Shown here one piece after another: positions 23,350-32,532 of a DNA stretch of 38,266 nucleotides (position 1 is the stretch's first letter; each line of letters opens with the position of its first letter). The stretch is from Sedimentisphaerales bacterium (GTDB taxonomy: Bacteria; Planctomycetota; Phycisphaerae; Sedimentisphaerales; Anaerobacaceae), in assembly GCA_016932095.1 (NCBI GenBank), contig JAFGDN010000045.1, positions 1 to 38,266 of the forward strand, in the 5' to 3' direction. A program made the translations under genes and the position numbers. The notes under the pieces were generated by a model that saw nothing but the letters and a program-made list of their open reading frames with translations, did no database searches and was not told the origin of the DNA.

Positions 23350-24567
23350 TTACATCGCCATTTTTGAAATTCTTAAGATAGGCAGTAAAATCGCCAATGC
23401 TATGATAAAAACGATAATTGCGATAAAAATGATAATAACCGGCTCGATTGCCGCGCTAAGCCGTTCTATGACGATGTCGGTTGAATCTTCGAGTGAATCG
23501 CTGATATTTTTGAGCATATTCTCCAGTTCGCCGCTTTTTTCGCCTACAGTAACCATATGCGCTATTGACGGGTCAATGACGCCGCTGTCCCGCAGGGGCG
23601 TTGCGATGTCCGCTCCTGCCAGAATCCGTTCCCTGGCCTGCTCGACGGCGCGCTTCATCAGAACGTTGCCCGTAACCTCGGACACCACCCGCAGCGACTC
23701 GGCCATACTCAGGCCCGAACCAAGAAGCGTTGAAAGCGTCGAGGCAAAACGAGATACCACCCGCTGCTTGAAAAGCGGCCCGAACATTGGTATCGACAAC
23801 AGAAGCTTGTCTCGCACAAACGCCCCGCGGGGCGTCCCGAAAAATCGCTTCAAGCTCCAGATAATCGCGACGATGCCCACGATAAACACCAATATCCACC
23901 AGCTCGTCAGAATGTGGCTGAAGTTCATCAACTGCCTGGTAATCCAGGGCAGTTGCTGTTTAGCGGCTAAAAGCTGCGACCCTATTTTCGGTATTACAAA
24001 CGTGGTAAGTATCAGCACCACGATAAGCGCAAAGGTCAACAGGATGCAGGGATAGACCATAGCCGTAATTATCTTCGATTCCACCTTCTGACGCTTGCCC
24101 ATAAAGTTCGCTATGGTCTCGAATACAGGCCCCAGTGTCCCGGTTACCTCCCCGACGCGGACCATACTGATATAAATCACGTCGAAATAATCGCTGTAGT
24201 CCTTCATCGCATCGGTCAGCGATTCGCCCGTAACGACCCTGTCGCGGATGTCCGTCAGGGCGTTTTTGAATTTTGCATCAGGCGCCTGCATCGTCAGGAC
24301 CGAAATCGCGTCAGTGAGCTTGATGCCCGATTTGAGCAGCGTCGCCATTTGCTTGGTAAAGTCGATTATCTGTTTTCTGCTGGTCTTGGAGAATAAGGAC
24401 TTGAGCGTTGTTTTGCCTTCGTCAACGCCGCTGAGCTCGGTCAGCGCCGTCGGGTGAATGTTGCGGACGCGAAGCTGCTTCCTCGCGGCGTAAGGGCTTT
24501 CGGCGTTTATTGTTCCTTTTGTCTTTTTCCCGCCCGCCGCTATTGCCGTATATGTGTACCTGGGCAT
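23350..24567 (-). CDS. gspF: GspF T2SS inner-membrane platform protein
   Basis: Protein of 405 residues, standard length, polytopic platform protein that contacts GspE and GspL. It begins MPRYTYTAIAAGGKKTKGTINAES, typical for GspF/PilC. Two GspF domains at about 70-190 and 275-395, each with conserved LL.SG..L..A: LLKSGIKLTDAISVL and LLGSGLSMAESLRVV. Membrane helices at about 170-190, 220-240 and 375-400. Start ATG 24567, 25 bp after gspE. Confidence 0.95.
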   Translation of the reverse strand: MPRYTYTAIAAGGKKTKGTINAESPYAARKQLRVRNIHPTALTELSGVDEGKTTLKSLFSKTSRKQIIDFTKQMATLLKSGIKLTDAISVLTMQAPDAKFKNALTDIRDRVVTGESLTDAMKDYSDYFDVIYISMVRVGEVTGTLGPVFETIANFMGKRQKVESKIITAMVYPCILLTFALIVVLILTTFVIPKIGSQLLAAKQQLPWITRQLMNFSHILTSWWILVFIVGIVAIIWSLKRFFGTPRGAFVRDKLLLSIPMFGPLFKQRVVSRFASTLSTLLGSGLSMAESLRVVSEVTGNVLMKRAVEQARERILAGADIATPLRDSGVIDPSIAHMVTVGEKSGELENMLKNISDSLEDSTDIVIERLSAAIEPVIIIFIAIIVFIIALAILLPILRISKMAM

Positions 24568-24592
24568 AATCGCCTTTTTCCTGGTTCTTTCT

Positions 24593-26296
24593 TTACATTA
24601 TGTCGGCCTGGGTTACCCGCAGGACTTCATGAACGGTCGTGATGCCCGCAAGAACCTTGCGTGCCCCGTCCATTCGCAGGGTCTGTAACCCTGCGTCGAG
24701 GGCGGCCTTCTTTATGACCCCGGCGGACGTTCGCTGATATACCATGTTCTGTATCTCGGCGGTGATGAGCATAAGCTCATAAATACCGGTCCTGCCTCGA
24801 TAGCCGGTCTGGAAACATTTGTCGCAGCCGGCCCCGATTAAGAACTTGGCGTCCGCTGAGCGCACGTCGCCCAGGCCAAGCTCCCTCAGCTCATGAGGCG
24901 ACGGCTCGTATGGCTTTTGGCAGTCGGGGCAGACCCTTCGCACTAATCGCTGCGCCATAATAGCAATCAAAGATGAGCTGACTAAATACGGCTCAACGTC
25001 AAGGTCCAGCAGCCTGCTGATTGCGCCTGCCGAATCGTTTGTATGCAGCGTGCTGAAAACCAGGTGCCCGGTAAGCGACGACTGTATCGCCATACGGGCG
25101 GTCTCGGCGTCGCGAACCTCGCCGACCATAATCACGTCGGGGTCCTGCCGCAGAACGTGGCGAAGGGCGTTGACAAACGTAACGCCCTTTTTGGCGGCGA
25201 CCTGCATCTGGCTTATGCCTTCGAGCTGGTATTCAATCGGGTCTTCGATAGTCATTACGTTTTTCTCGGCCGAATTGATGCGATTGAGGCAGGCGTATAA
25301 CGTGGTGCTTTTTCCGCTGCCGGTCGGGCCTGTTACGAATATGATGCCGTGCGTCCGGTTCAGCAGCGTATCGAATTTCTTCAGGTCATCCGCCCATAAG
25401 CCCAGCTGGTCGAGCGTAAGGATGCCCGTGCTTTTATCCAGGAGACGCAGAACGCATCGTTCGCCGTAGCTCGTCGGAACGGTGCTTACCCGCAGGTCGA
25501 TTTCGCGCTGTCCCAGCCGGACGCTGCAGCGGCCGTCCTGCGGCATACGCCTTTCGGCGATATCCATACCCGCCATAACCTTTATACGGGAAATCACAAG
25601 AGGAAGGACGTTTCTGTTCAGTCCCAGCGTATCGTAAAGAATACCGTCGATTCGGTAACGTATCTGAAGCTTCGCCTCGTATGGGTGAACGTGGATATCG
25701 CTTGCCCGCAGCTGCAGCGCGCGGAAAAGGATGTCGTTGACGAGCCGGATTACCGGCGGGCGGTTGACCACGTCTAAAAGGTCGTCCGAGCCGGCAACCT
25801 CATCGGCGAGCTGGTCAAGGTTCTGGCTGTCAAGCTCCTCCACGACCTCCTCGATAACGGTCGTCCGCTGCTCGTATGCCACGTCGATGGCGGCTGTGAT
25901 TACGGTCCGGGTGGCTACCGCCGAACGGACTGGAAGGCCCGTCATTTTTGAAACATTGTCGAGGGCGGCTATATCGAGCGGCCTGGACAGAACCACCGTC
26001 AGCTCCCCGTTGCTCGCGTCGTTTTTTATTCCCACGAGCGAGTGGTGCTGGGCGTATGTCGCGGGCACCGACTCGATGAATTCGGGCGGAATCAGCTTTG
26101 TAGGTATCTCTGAGAAAAAGTCGGTCCCCATCGCGGCGGCAAACAATCGCAGGACCTGCTCTTCCGTGAAATACGGGCAGGCCAGCAGCGTCTCGTCGAT
26201 TCGCTGGCCGGTTCCTGTCTCCTCCAGGAATTTGGCCAGTTTCTCGGCGTCAACGATGCCGGTCTGGCTGGCGGTTTTTATCAAAAGCTCTTTCAT
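24593..26296 (-). CDS. gspE: GspE T2SS assembly ATPase
   Basis: Cytoplasmic hexameric ATPase of 567 residues that drives pseudopilus assembly. An N1E/GspE-N domain lies at about 1-150. Walker A is GPTGSGKST (323-331), Walker B region DPDVIMVGEVRD (385-396), and the HLVFSTLHTND box is at 411-421. Four zinc-binding Cys (C456, C459, C491, C494; CPDCQ and CDKCF) mark the GspE/PilB C-terminal metal domain. The MKELLIKTASQTG start at ATG 26296 lacks a strong ribosome site. No PilT-like retraction ATPase is in the window. Gap of 182 bp to gspD shows no gene. Confidence 0.95.
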   Translation of the reverse strand: MKELLIKTASQTGIVDAEKLAKFLEETGTGQRIDETLLACPYFTEEQVLRLFAAAMGTDFFSEIPTKLIPPEFIESVPATYAQHHSLVGIKNDASNGELTVVLSRPLDIAALDNVSKMTGLPVRSAVATRTVITAAIDVAYEQRTTVIEEVVEELDSQNLDQLADEVAGSDDLLDVVNRPPVIRLVNDILFRALQLRASDIHVHPYEAKLQIRYRIDGILYDTLGLNRNVLPLVISRIKVMAGMDIAERRMPQDGRCSVRLGQREIDLRVSTVPTSYGERCVLRLLDKSTGILTLDQLGLWADDLKKFDTLLNRTHGIIFVTGPTGSGKSTTLYACLNRINSAEKNVMTIEDPIEYQLEGISQMQVAAKKGVTFVNALRHVLRQDPDVIMVGEVRDAETARMAIQSSLTGHLVFSTLHTNDSAGAISRLLDLDVEPYLVSSSLIAIMAQRLVRRVCPDCQKPYEPSPHELRELGLGDVRSADAKFLIGAGCDKCFQTGYRGRTGIYELMLITAEIQNMVYQRTSAGVIKKAALDAGLQTLRMDGARKVLAGITTVHEVLRVTQADIM

Positions 26297-26478
26297 TTGT
26301 GATTCACGGGCACCATTTTACCACTTTGGACTGGCCACTAAAAGCAACTGTTCTCATCACCCAGACCACAGGTTGCGCATTCAACGCCGATTTACGATTG
26401 ACGCAACCGATACGAGCCGCGCAACCGCGACCGTTTAACGTTTCCGCGTTCTCGGCGGTGAACAAATCCAATATCCGG

Positions 26479-29400
26479 CTACTCAGCGTCGAGCACCCGC
26501 AGAGGGTCAACCGGCTTGGGCTTTATGCCGGGCCAGTCCTCGTGTTTTTGGAATTTGTCTTCGGCGCCCTCGAATGCGGCGCGATTTCTTTCGGAGATAC
26601 GCTCAAGCTCAGGCAGCCCCATTATACCCGATTCCGGTCTGAGGATATTGGCTTTGACAAAGACGTATAGTTTTGAGTCGTTGACGGTGTTTGCGGTGCT
26701 TCTGAACAGTCCGCCGACGATAGGGATATCGCCTAACAGCGGGATTTTTGTATTGCCCTTACTCTGGTTTAACTTGAGCAGTCCGCCTAAGATAATGGTT
26801 TTATCGTTCGGCACGGTTACGATTGTCTCGACCGTGTTGGCGCGTGAGTCCGGCGGCAGAGAAATATCAGACCTGGTCAGGAAGTCGGTCCTCTCTAACC
26901 TGACAATGAGCAGCAGCAGGTCTCCCTCGCCTATATTGGGCTGAATTTCGAGCGATATACCGGCTGAGTATGGCTGATAGGAAGTACTTGTCTGGGCGGT
27001 TCCCTGGTCGGGGATTATTGTGTTCTCGATTTTTACGTTTGTGGTATCGGTGGTCCTGATTAAGCCCCTTTGGCCGTCGTTGACGAGGATTTTGGGTTTG
27101 GCCAGCACTCGTCCGTAATTTTTTGACTCCAAAGCGGTCAAAAGCGCCTGGATGTGGCGGTCGCTGTAGAATGCCTGGGCGGTGCCCGACCCGGGGCTGC
27201 TAAACGCCTCGGTTGACCTCTTTTCAAGAAAAGGAGTGGTTACTGCACCAACAACATCCATCTCACCGTCGGCTTTCATAACAGGGAACTTGCTGGCAAT
27301 CTGCAGGTCGAGGTCGAACGCCTCAATGTTCGTTACCTCGACCAGCGTTACGTCGATAAGCACCTGCGGCCGGCGTTTATCTAAGGTTTTTATCAGGTTT
27401 GCCACCCAGTCCTGATTTTTCTTGCTTGCGTAAACAATCAGCGAAAATGTGCTCGGGTCGGGCACGATAATTATGTCTTCATCGGTCTTTTTAACGGTTT
27501 GAATCTTGCCTTCCTGGTCATAGCTCACTTCCTGAATAAGCTTCTGCAGGACCTCGGCGACGTGCTCCGGCGGCTGATTCTGAAGCGGGTAAACCACATA
27601 AGGTATTGCCTGCTCAATGCTTTCGCTGTCAACATAAGCGATTATCGTAGCGACCAGAACATGCTGCTCGGGCGAGGCGTTGACCATTAGCGAGTTCGTC
27701 GATTCGAGCACGACAACCTGCATTTCCTCGGTGGGCAGCTCCGCTTCCGCATCACCGCCCCCCGGGGTTGGAGTCGGCGGGGCCTCACCCGGCTGGCCTG
27801 CGGCACGGGCGCGCGAGGCCCTGGCCGCCCTCGATGTAATCCTGCCCGTAGGGGTAGTTTCTCTGCTTGCCCCGATTACGCCAAGCTCTTCGAGTTTTTT
27901 TCTGACCTCCTGGGCGTCAACGTGCTGAATCTCATAGACCCGCAGCATCCTGAGGTCCTGCTGGGCGACATCCAATGAGTCAATGAGGTCTTCAACGACG
28001 GCAAGCTCCTGTTCACTGCCAATCATCAGTATGCGATTGGTTCTTTCGTCTGCGTCGAGATAAACGGCCGACTTGGCGGTTTCAGGCGAAGGCGCCGGTG
28101 TCGGCTGAGCCCTGACCGGCCGACGCGAGCGCCTTGTCGGCGTCGGCTGTACCGGCTGCGGCGCGGCGACGGCGATTGAAATGTCGCCCAGTTGCTCGAT
28201 GAGCTGTTTTACCTTGGGGGCGAGCGTCTTGGCCATTGTATATTTTAACTGCCTGTATTTGAACTGTTTTGGTCTGCCGGGCTTGTCGATTACTTCGAGG
28301 AGCTGCTCCACCCGGTTCATTCGATATGCGTATGCGGTAATAATCAGCGTCCCCATTCCCTGGAGCTCGGTTACTGCTCCGACCTTCATTGCATCCAGCA
28401 GGGCCTTGGCCTGGGTGGTATCGATGTAATTAAGCTGGTAAATACGGGTTACTACTACGTCGCCGGCCTGCACCTGGCCTGCCTTACCGTCCATAAGCAT
28501 CGGGTCGGCATCCAGCGCGTTTTCTATTGGGACTATCGTCACGAGATTGCCTTTGCGGGTCATCACGAGATTCGTGAATTTCAGAACCGATTCGGCAAGC
28601 GGGTAAAGCTCCCCGACCTTGATGGGACCCTGAATCTTCAGATTGATTTGTCTTCCCTGCAATTGCCGGGCGTCGTAAACATAATTGAGGTTCAGATATT
28701 TACCGACCAGGTCGAGCAACTGTATAATATCGAGTTTTTCCGGCAGCTCCAGTTCGAGTGTTTCATCGGCGTTGGGAATCAGTTGCGGCTCGTATAAGTT
28801 AAGCTGGGATGTGTCCTCCTCGCCCGCGACGTGAGGTGAGCAGGGGTCGGCTTTTGTATCCAAATCACCCGCTATGTCGTTACTATCGGATAATGTATAA
28901 CTGTCCTGGTCTGCCGTCCTCTGTTTTTCGTCCTCTGTTTCATGCTGCACAAGATTCGGCTCTGTATTCTCAAAGGAAATTTCCTGCTCGGCCTTTGCCA
29001 GGTCTTTTTCCGCCTCGGCGATAGAGCTGAGAAGGTCGCTGTATAGTGTGTTTGGTTCATATACTGTGTTTACAGATACAGTAGAGTCCTTCGCAGCAGA
29101 CAAGCCGCCGGCATTTTGCTCGACTATTGCTACAATTTTATCCATTATGGCGGCCGGGGCAACTGCGACAAGCTTGCCATTGTGGATACCCATAATCGCC
29201 CGAAAGCCCGTTCCGCCGGGTAGATTAAAGAAGTTTCCGATTGATACCGGCGCGCCGGAATAGCTGATTTCGGCGGCTATCGCCTCCATTCTGGGTAATT
29301 TATTTACGTCGTCAGCAGGTAAAAGCGCTTTGACGACGTATTTTTCCTTCGAATCGACCAGCTTAAGCAGGTTTGATGCCTTGACAAGGGTTTCCTGGTC

Positions 29401-29643
29401 CGCGTTCAATTCCAGCGTAGAATCGTTAAGCTGGGTAACGTTAACGATGTTCGCGTCTGAAAGGAATTGCATACCCTGCCTGGCGGAGATGAATCTGAGC
29501 AAAAAGACCCTGAATTTTGGAGGGCTGTCATTTGAGGCGGGCGGCCTGCCGTTTTCAAGGTCCTCACTCAGGGCTGTGTTACTTTGAAGGGCGAACAAAA
29601 ACACACAAACAAGGATTGCAACTGCTTTTGCTGTTTTCCTCAT
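26479..29643 (-). CDS. gspD: GspD-type secretin with extra N-terminal modules
   Basis: Outer-membrane secretin of 1054 residues against about 650-750 usually. ATG 29643 has AGGA 8 bases upstream. Signal peptide 1-27. Residues 43-185 are an additional module resembling an N-domain; 186-290 is an acidic, repeat-derived linker (QHETEDEKQRTADQ). An N0/STN-like domain follows (LELELPEKLDIIQLLDLVG, about 291-385), then N1-like 400-457, N2-like 460-562 with a Pro/Arg-rich insert, N3-like 568-675 with another disordered insert, and one more ring domain 683-760. The secretin core is about 760-1003 with VPNDKTIILGGLLK and IPLLGDIPIVGGLFRS. No lipobox, so a pilotin is not implied. It is separated from gspC by 330 bp. 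Confidence 0.93.
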   Translation of the reverse strand: MRKTAKAVAILVCVFLFALQSNTALSEDLENGRPPASNDSPPKFRVFLLRFISARQGMQFLSDANIVNVTQLNDSTLELNADQETLVKASNLLKLVDSKEKYVVKALLPADDVNKLPRMEAIAAEISYSGAPVSIGNFFNLPGGTGFRAIMGIHNGKLVAVAPAAIMDKIVAIVEQNAGGLSAAKDSTVSVNTVYEPNTLYSDLLSSIAEAEKDLAKAEQEISFENTEPNLVQHETEDEKQRTADQDSYTLSDSNDIAGDLDTKADPCSPHVAGEEDTSQLNLYEPQLIPNADETLELELPEKLDIIQLLDLVGKYLNLNYVYDARQLQGRQINLKIQGPIKVGELYPLAESVLKFTNLVMTRKGNLVTIVPIENALDADPMLMDGKAGQVQAGDVVVTRIYQLNYIDTTQAKALLDAMKVGAVTELQGMGTLIITAYAYRMNRVEQLLEVIDKPGRPKQFKYRQLKYTMAKTLAPKVKQLIEQLGDISIAVAAPQPVQPTPTRRSRRPVRAQPTPAPSPETAKSAVYLDADERTNRILMIGSEQELAVVEDLIDSLDVAQQDLRMLRVYEIQHVDAQEVRKKLEELGVIGASRETTPTGRITSRAARASRARAAGQPGEAPPTPTPGGGDAEAELPTEEMQVVVLESTNSLMVNASPEQHVLVATIIAYVDSESIEQAIPYVVYPLQNQPPEHVAEVLQKLIQEVSYDQEGKIQTVKKTDEDIIIVPDPSTFSLIVYASKKNQDWVANLIKTLDKRRPQVLIDVTLVEVTNIEAFDLDLQIASKFPVMKADGEMDVVGAVTTPFLEKRSTEAFSSPGSGTAQAFYSDRHIQALLTALESKNYGRVLAKPKILVNDGQRGLIRTTDTTNVKIENTIIPDQGTAQTSTSYQPYSAGISLEIQPNIGEGDLLLLIVRLERTDFLTRSDISLPPDSRANTVETIVTVPNDKTIILGGLLKLNQSKGNTKIPLLGDIPIVGGLFRSTANTVNDSKLYVFVKANILRPESGIMGLPELERISERNRAAFEGAEDKFQKHEDWPGIKPKPVDPLRVLDAE
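28911..28941 (-). repeat. purine-rich GAGGACGAAAAACAGAGGACG tract inside gspD
   Basis: Imperfect units of GAGGAC encode ETEDEKQRTADQ in the linker of the secretin, the same sequence type as the gspI leader tract at 22191-22232. Confidence 0.55.
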
Positions 29644-29973
29644 CACCTGATTCCTTCATCATACAATAAAAATTGTGCCCATTGCCCTGTGGTTTGAGCC
29701 GTTTTGCGAAGGTTTGATTGTAAGCAAAGATTACCCATAGTAAATAAGACAAGGAAGTCATTGGAAGGTTCCCCTGAGGACAGAAAACAATCGAGGGAAA
29801 AAGCTACCGGGCTTCTTTTTAAGACGCCTATGAGTCCTATAATACCACTCTTTTAGCCACAAGAAAGAGGTTTCAGCGACTTTTTGTATTTTAGTTGAAA
29901 AAACGGCTAATTCAGATTTAATTGAAAAGGCAAGTTTCTATAACAGCTCCTTAAAACGCTCGACGAATTAAAT
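29644..29973. other. 330-bp gspC-gspD intergenic region
   Basis: A/T-rich, no gene or terminator hairpin. On the minus strand a TATTAT element (29844-29839) might be a -10 box of a secretin promoter, but the -35 is poor (TTTCTT). No other structure found. Confidence 0.3.
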
Positions 29974-31032
29974 TTACTTTGGTTTTCTGGTATCTGTTTT
30001 GCGTGTGGGTTTGTTTTCCCTGGCTTTTTGGATTTGGTTCTGTAGTTCTTCAGCCTGTTCGATTGTCTGGGCGGCTTCTTCAATTTGTTTGGCTTCTTCG
30101 GGAGTCAGCCGGGAAGCCCGAACTTCGTTCATAAGCCGTATATGTATTATGTCTTTTTCAGTTGGAAGCGGCGGAGGGGGCATATAAGCTTCTTCGGTAT
30201 TAGCCGGCTCATTCTGCGCAGGACGGTCATCCGCGACGACAGGGGCGATTTTATCGCCTCGCGCAGGTGGAGCGGCCGGATTTCCTACTATAGGCATAGG
30301 ATTTTCAGGCGGCATTCCATAACCCGGTCTGCCGCGCCTGGCATCCCTTGCAGAACGGATGCGTTCCGCGGGTGTGACCGGGCTTTTGCCGCCGCGGGCC
30401 GGCGTGGGCCGGCCGGGTGCTGGCGATGATACCCTTGAAACCGGCTTATCAACGGATGGCATTTCAGGGATTGTATCGGATTTTCCGCCAAGCGGGTTTT
30501 TAAGCAATTCTTTCCAAATTTCCTGAACAGGGACGGTCATTTCGAATTTCCTTTGGCCGTCCTTGACGATGATTTCTCCATCTTTTACTTCCTCTATAAT
30601 CAGATGCCCGACGGAACTGCCCTGTCTGACCCAGGAAAGCCCTTTTCCCGGCTCATCTATAAGACAAAGTGATAATTCGGGCCGACTGGCAAAGAAACTG
30701 GTCCCGATAAGGTCGAATTTGGCGGTTACCGGGCTTATTGGCTGGGGCGATTCGAACAGTTCGTCCGGCGGGGGTGGGACTTCGACAACCGGAGGCGGAG
30801 GAGGGTCAAGGTAGCGCGAGAAATCCGTCGCCTGTTTTACAAGAGGCGAAACCACCTCTGCTTTTGCGGCGTCCCGGTCTTTTGATGCAACAAACTTCTC
30901 AACTGCGTCGGCGCCGCTGAGAATCGCCTCGATAACAGGGTCTTTTCGCACCCCGTAAACTACGGGCAGAAAAAGCAAAATCACCGCCGCCAGAGCCACT
31001 ATTACACTCGTTATTCGCAGCGTTTTATGCAT
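29974..31032 (-). CDS. gspC: GspC-like T2SS coupling protein
   Basis: Protein of 352 residues. One N-terminal membrane helix (about 6-26, TSVIVALAAVILLFLPVVYG), a Pro-rich linker (PPPPPVVEVPPPPDELF, about 76-92), and the homology-region domain at about 100-166 (FDLIGTSFFASRPELSLCLIDE... IIVKDGQRKFEM), which in GspC binds the secretin N0 domain. Residues 170-290 are Pro/Gly/Arg-rich and disordered. The C-terminus ends in a charged coiled coil (about 305-340) in place of the PDZ found in some GspC. ATG 31032 lies 51 bp after the cytochrome gene. First canonical T2SS gene of the run. Confidence 0.85.
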   Translation of the reverse strand: MHKTLRITSVIVALAAVILLFLPVVYGVRKDPVIEAILSGADAVEKFVASKDRDAAKAEVVSPLVKQATDFSRYLDPPPPPVVEVPPPPDELFESPQPISPVTAKFDLIGTSFFASRPELSLCLIDEPGKGLSWVRQGSSVGHLIIEEVKDGEIIVKDGQRKFEMTVPVQEIWKELLKNPLGGKSDTIPEMPSVDKPVSRVSSPAPGRPTPARGGKSPVTPAERIRSARDARRGRPGYGMPPENPMPIVGNPAAPPARGDKIAPVVADDRPAQNEPANTEEAYMPPPPLPTEKDIIHIRLMNEVRASRLTPEEAKQIEEAAQTIEQAEELQNQIQKARENKPTRKTDTRKPK

Positions 31033-31083
31033 ATATCTATTATTTTGACAATCCGCGGCTAAGGGGGTTCCCTGGTATAGATT

Positions 31084-32496
31084 TTATTTCGCTTTCGTTC
31101 CTTGTTTGGGCTGACGCCAGTGAACGACTTTTTCATTATATTGCTGTTCGTTGGCGGCGTAATCGCCGCTATGGTCGGGGTTGTGGCACTCGATGCAGGA
31201 TGACTGCGGCCCGGCGGTTTCGACTGCGCCGAGGGACCTTACGTGTTCGGAGCCGGGACCGTGGCAATTCTCACAACCGACATCCCTCAGTTGGGGTGTT
31301 TTTTCAGGGGTTACAAAGCCGGTTTCGTATCGCATACCAATGACGTGGCAGATAACACATTCCGGGTCATAATCAGAGCCGATATCTTCGAGCGTATCAA
31401 AGGCGTTTGAATGCCTGTTTTTGGCCTTGGCGACTCCCGGCAGAATGACCGGCGGGCTGTTCATCCATTTTTCGTATTCGTAGTCGTGGCATAGCTTGCA
31501 GGACTTTGAGCCGACGTATTCGAGATTGTCTGGTAAGACGAAACGGGGATAATTTTCGAGCAAGTCGGCCTCTTTGAGCAATTTTTGATAGTTCCTGTAA
31601 AGCTCAACAAGCGGCTGATGTTGAGGAAGGTCTTCCGTTACGGTTACGCTGGAGAATGACAAACGAAGTTTTTGGGGATAATTTTCCAATTCCGCGGGGG
31701 ATACTTCGGGCGCGACCTGTATTTTGCCGACGTATTTGCCTAATCTGCCCTGTGAAATTATGAGGGGGCTGTCACCTGGTTTACTCAGCAGTTTCGGGTC
31801 ATCGGTCTGTGGGGGGATTAAAAGACAATCAATCAATTCACCGACTTTACTCAGAACGGGTGCGATATTTGAAACAGACGCAATTGCGTTCTCGTCGGAG
31901 CGGTTAACAATCAGGATATTGACCGCCGTATCTTTGGACGACCGGCTAAGGAGTTTACCGACCTGTGGGAGCTGGTCACCCGTATCTATTACCGCTATTG
32001 TTACGTCGATAGTACCGTTCTTGAGGGTAAATCGCCTGGTGAATTGGACGGGAAGATTGATATCATCAGCAGGAGCGGCGGTGATACAATTGAACAGGTC
32101 ATTAATGCCATCTACAAGACCAGATTGCCTGACGACGAGGGTATCCTGTTCGGTGAGATTGACGACATCGTAACCGAGCTGTGCGAATGCCTGGATGATG
32201 ATTTGAAATTTGATGAGGTTTTGTTCGCCTGAATCGGGGACTAATGAGCCGGTGTCGAGGATGAGCCGGTTTTTCGGCTGGGCGGCGTTGAAGACGTCGT
32301 ATCGTCTGTCGAAACCCCCAAGCTGGCCTCCTGAACAGCCGCAGGGTTGGAGCTGGCCAAGCTCGTTTCCGGTGAAAAAAATGGTAATTTCTTCAGCAGT
32401 AACGCGGGGGCAAAAAAAAGAGCACAACAGCATTAAGACACAACGGCACAAGCACTTATGATTAGTGCTGTTGTGACTTGCTGCTTGTATGCTCAT
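31084..32496 (-). CDS. exported tetraheme cytochrome c with degenerate 5'-nucleotidase-like domain
   Basis: Protein of 470 residues. The signal peptide (about 1-34) is encoded by a dispersed repeat. Residues 35-300 resemble UshA-type metallophosphoesterases in strand order (ITIFFTGNELGQLQPCGC, LILDTGSLV, DVVNLTEQD), but the usual metal-binding Asp/His motif is absent and a CGC pair with GGFDRR is present, a pattern I recall in cytochrome-linked members. Residues 325-470 hold four c-type haem sites: CKLCH (333-337), CVICH (380-384), CENCH (408-412), CIECH (434-438), of cytochrome c554-like type. Probably a periplasmic or surface redox protein. It precedes gspC by 51 bp and follows the DUF1573 gene by 36 bp. 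Confidence 0.82.
   Translation of the reverse strand: MSIQAASHNSTNHKCLCRCVLMLLCSFFCPRVTAEEITIFFTGNELGQLQPCGCSGGQLGGFDRRYDVFNAAQPKNRLILDTGSLVPDSGEQNLIKFQIIIQAFAQLGYDVVNLTEQDTLVVRQSGLVDGINDLFNCITAAPADDINLPVQFTRRFTLKNGTIDVTIAVIDTGDQLPQVGKLLSRSSKDTAVNILIVNRSDENAIASVSNIAPVLSKVGELIDCLLIPPQTDDPKLLSKPGDSPLIISQGRLGKYVGKIQVAPEVSPAELENYPQKLRLSFSSVTVTEDLPQHQPLVELYRNYQKLLKEADLLENYPRFVLPDNLEYVGSKSCKLCHDYEYEKWMNSPPVILPGVAKAKNRHSNAFDTLEDIGSDYDPECVICHVIGMRYETGFVTPEKTPQLRDVGCENCHGPGSEHVRSLGAVETAGPQSSCIECHNPDHSGDYAANEQQYNEKVVHWRQPKQGTKAK
32412..32479 (-). repeat. CACAAGTCATAAGT-type imperfect inverted repeat, copy B
   Basis: On the minus strand the element begins AAGTCACAACAGCACTAATC, continues with ATAAGTGCTTGTG and ends TTGTGCTCTTTTTTTT, matching the start, middle and end of copy A (17527-17598). 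It encodes residues 7-29 of the cytochrome, including the signal peptide hydrophobic core. Confidence 0.6.
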
Positions 32497-32532
32497 ATAC
32501 GCAATATCCCTTACGCGAGGCGTTAACGACCT

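Noticed and set aside
26304-26478. Small gene between gspE and gspD
   Set aside because: A 68-codon minus frame contains a low-complexity TAENAE-like tract but no ribosome site or conserved features.
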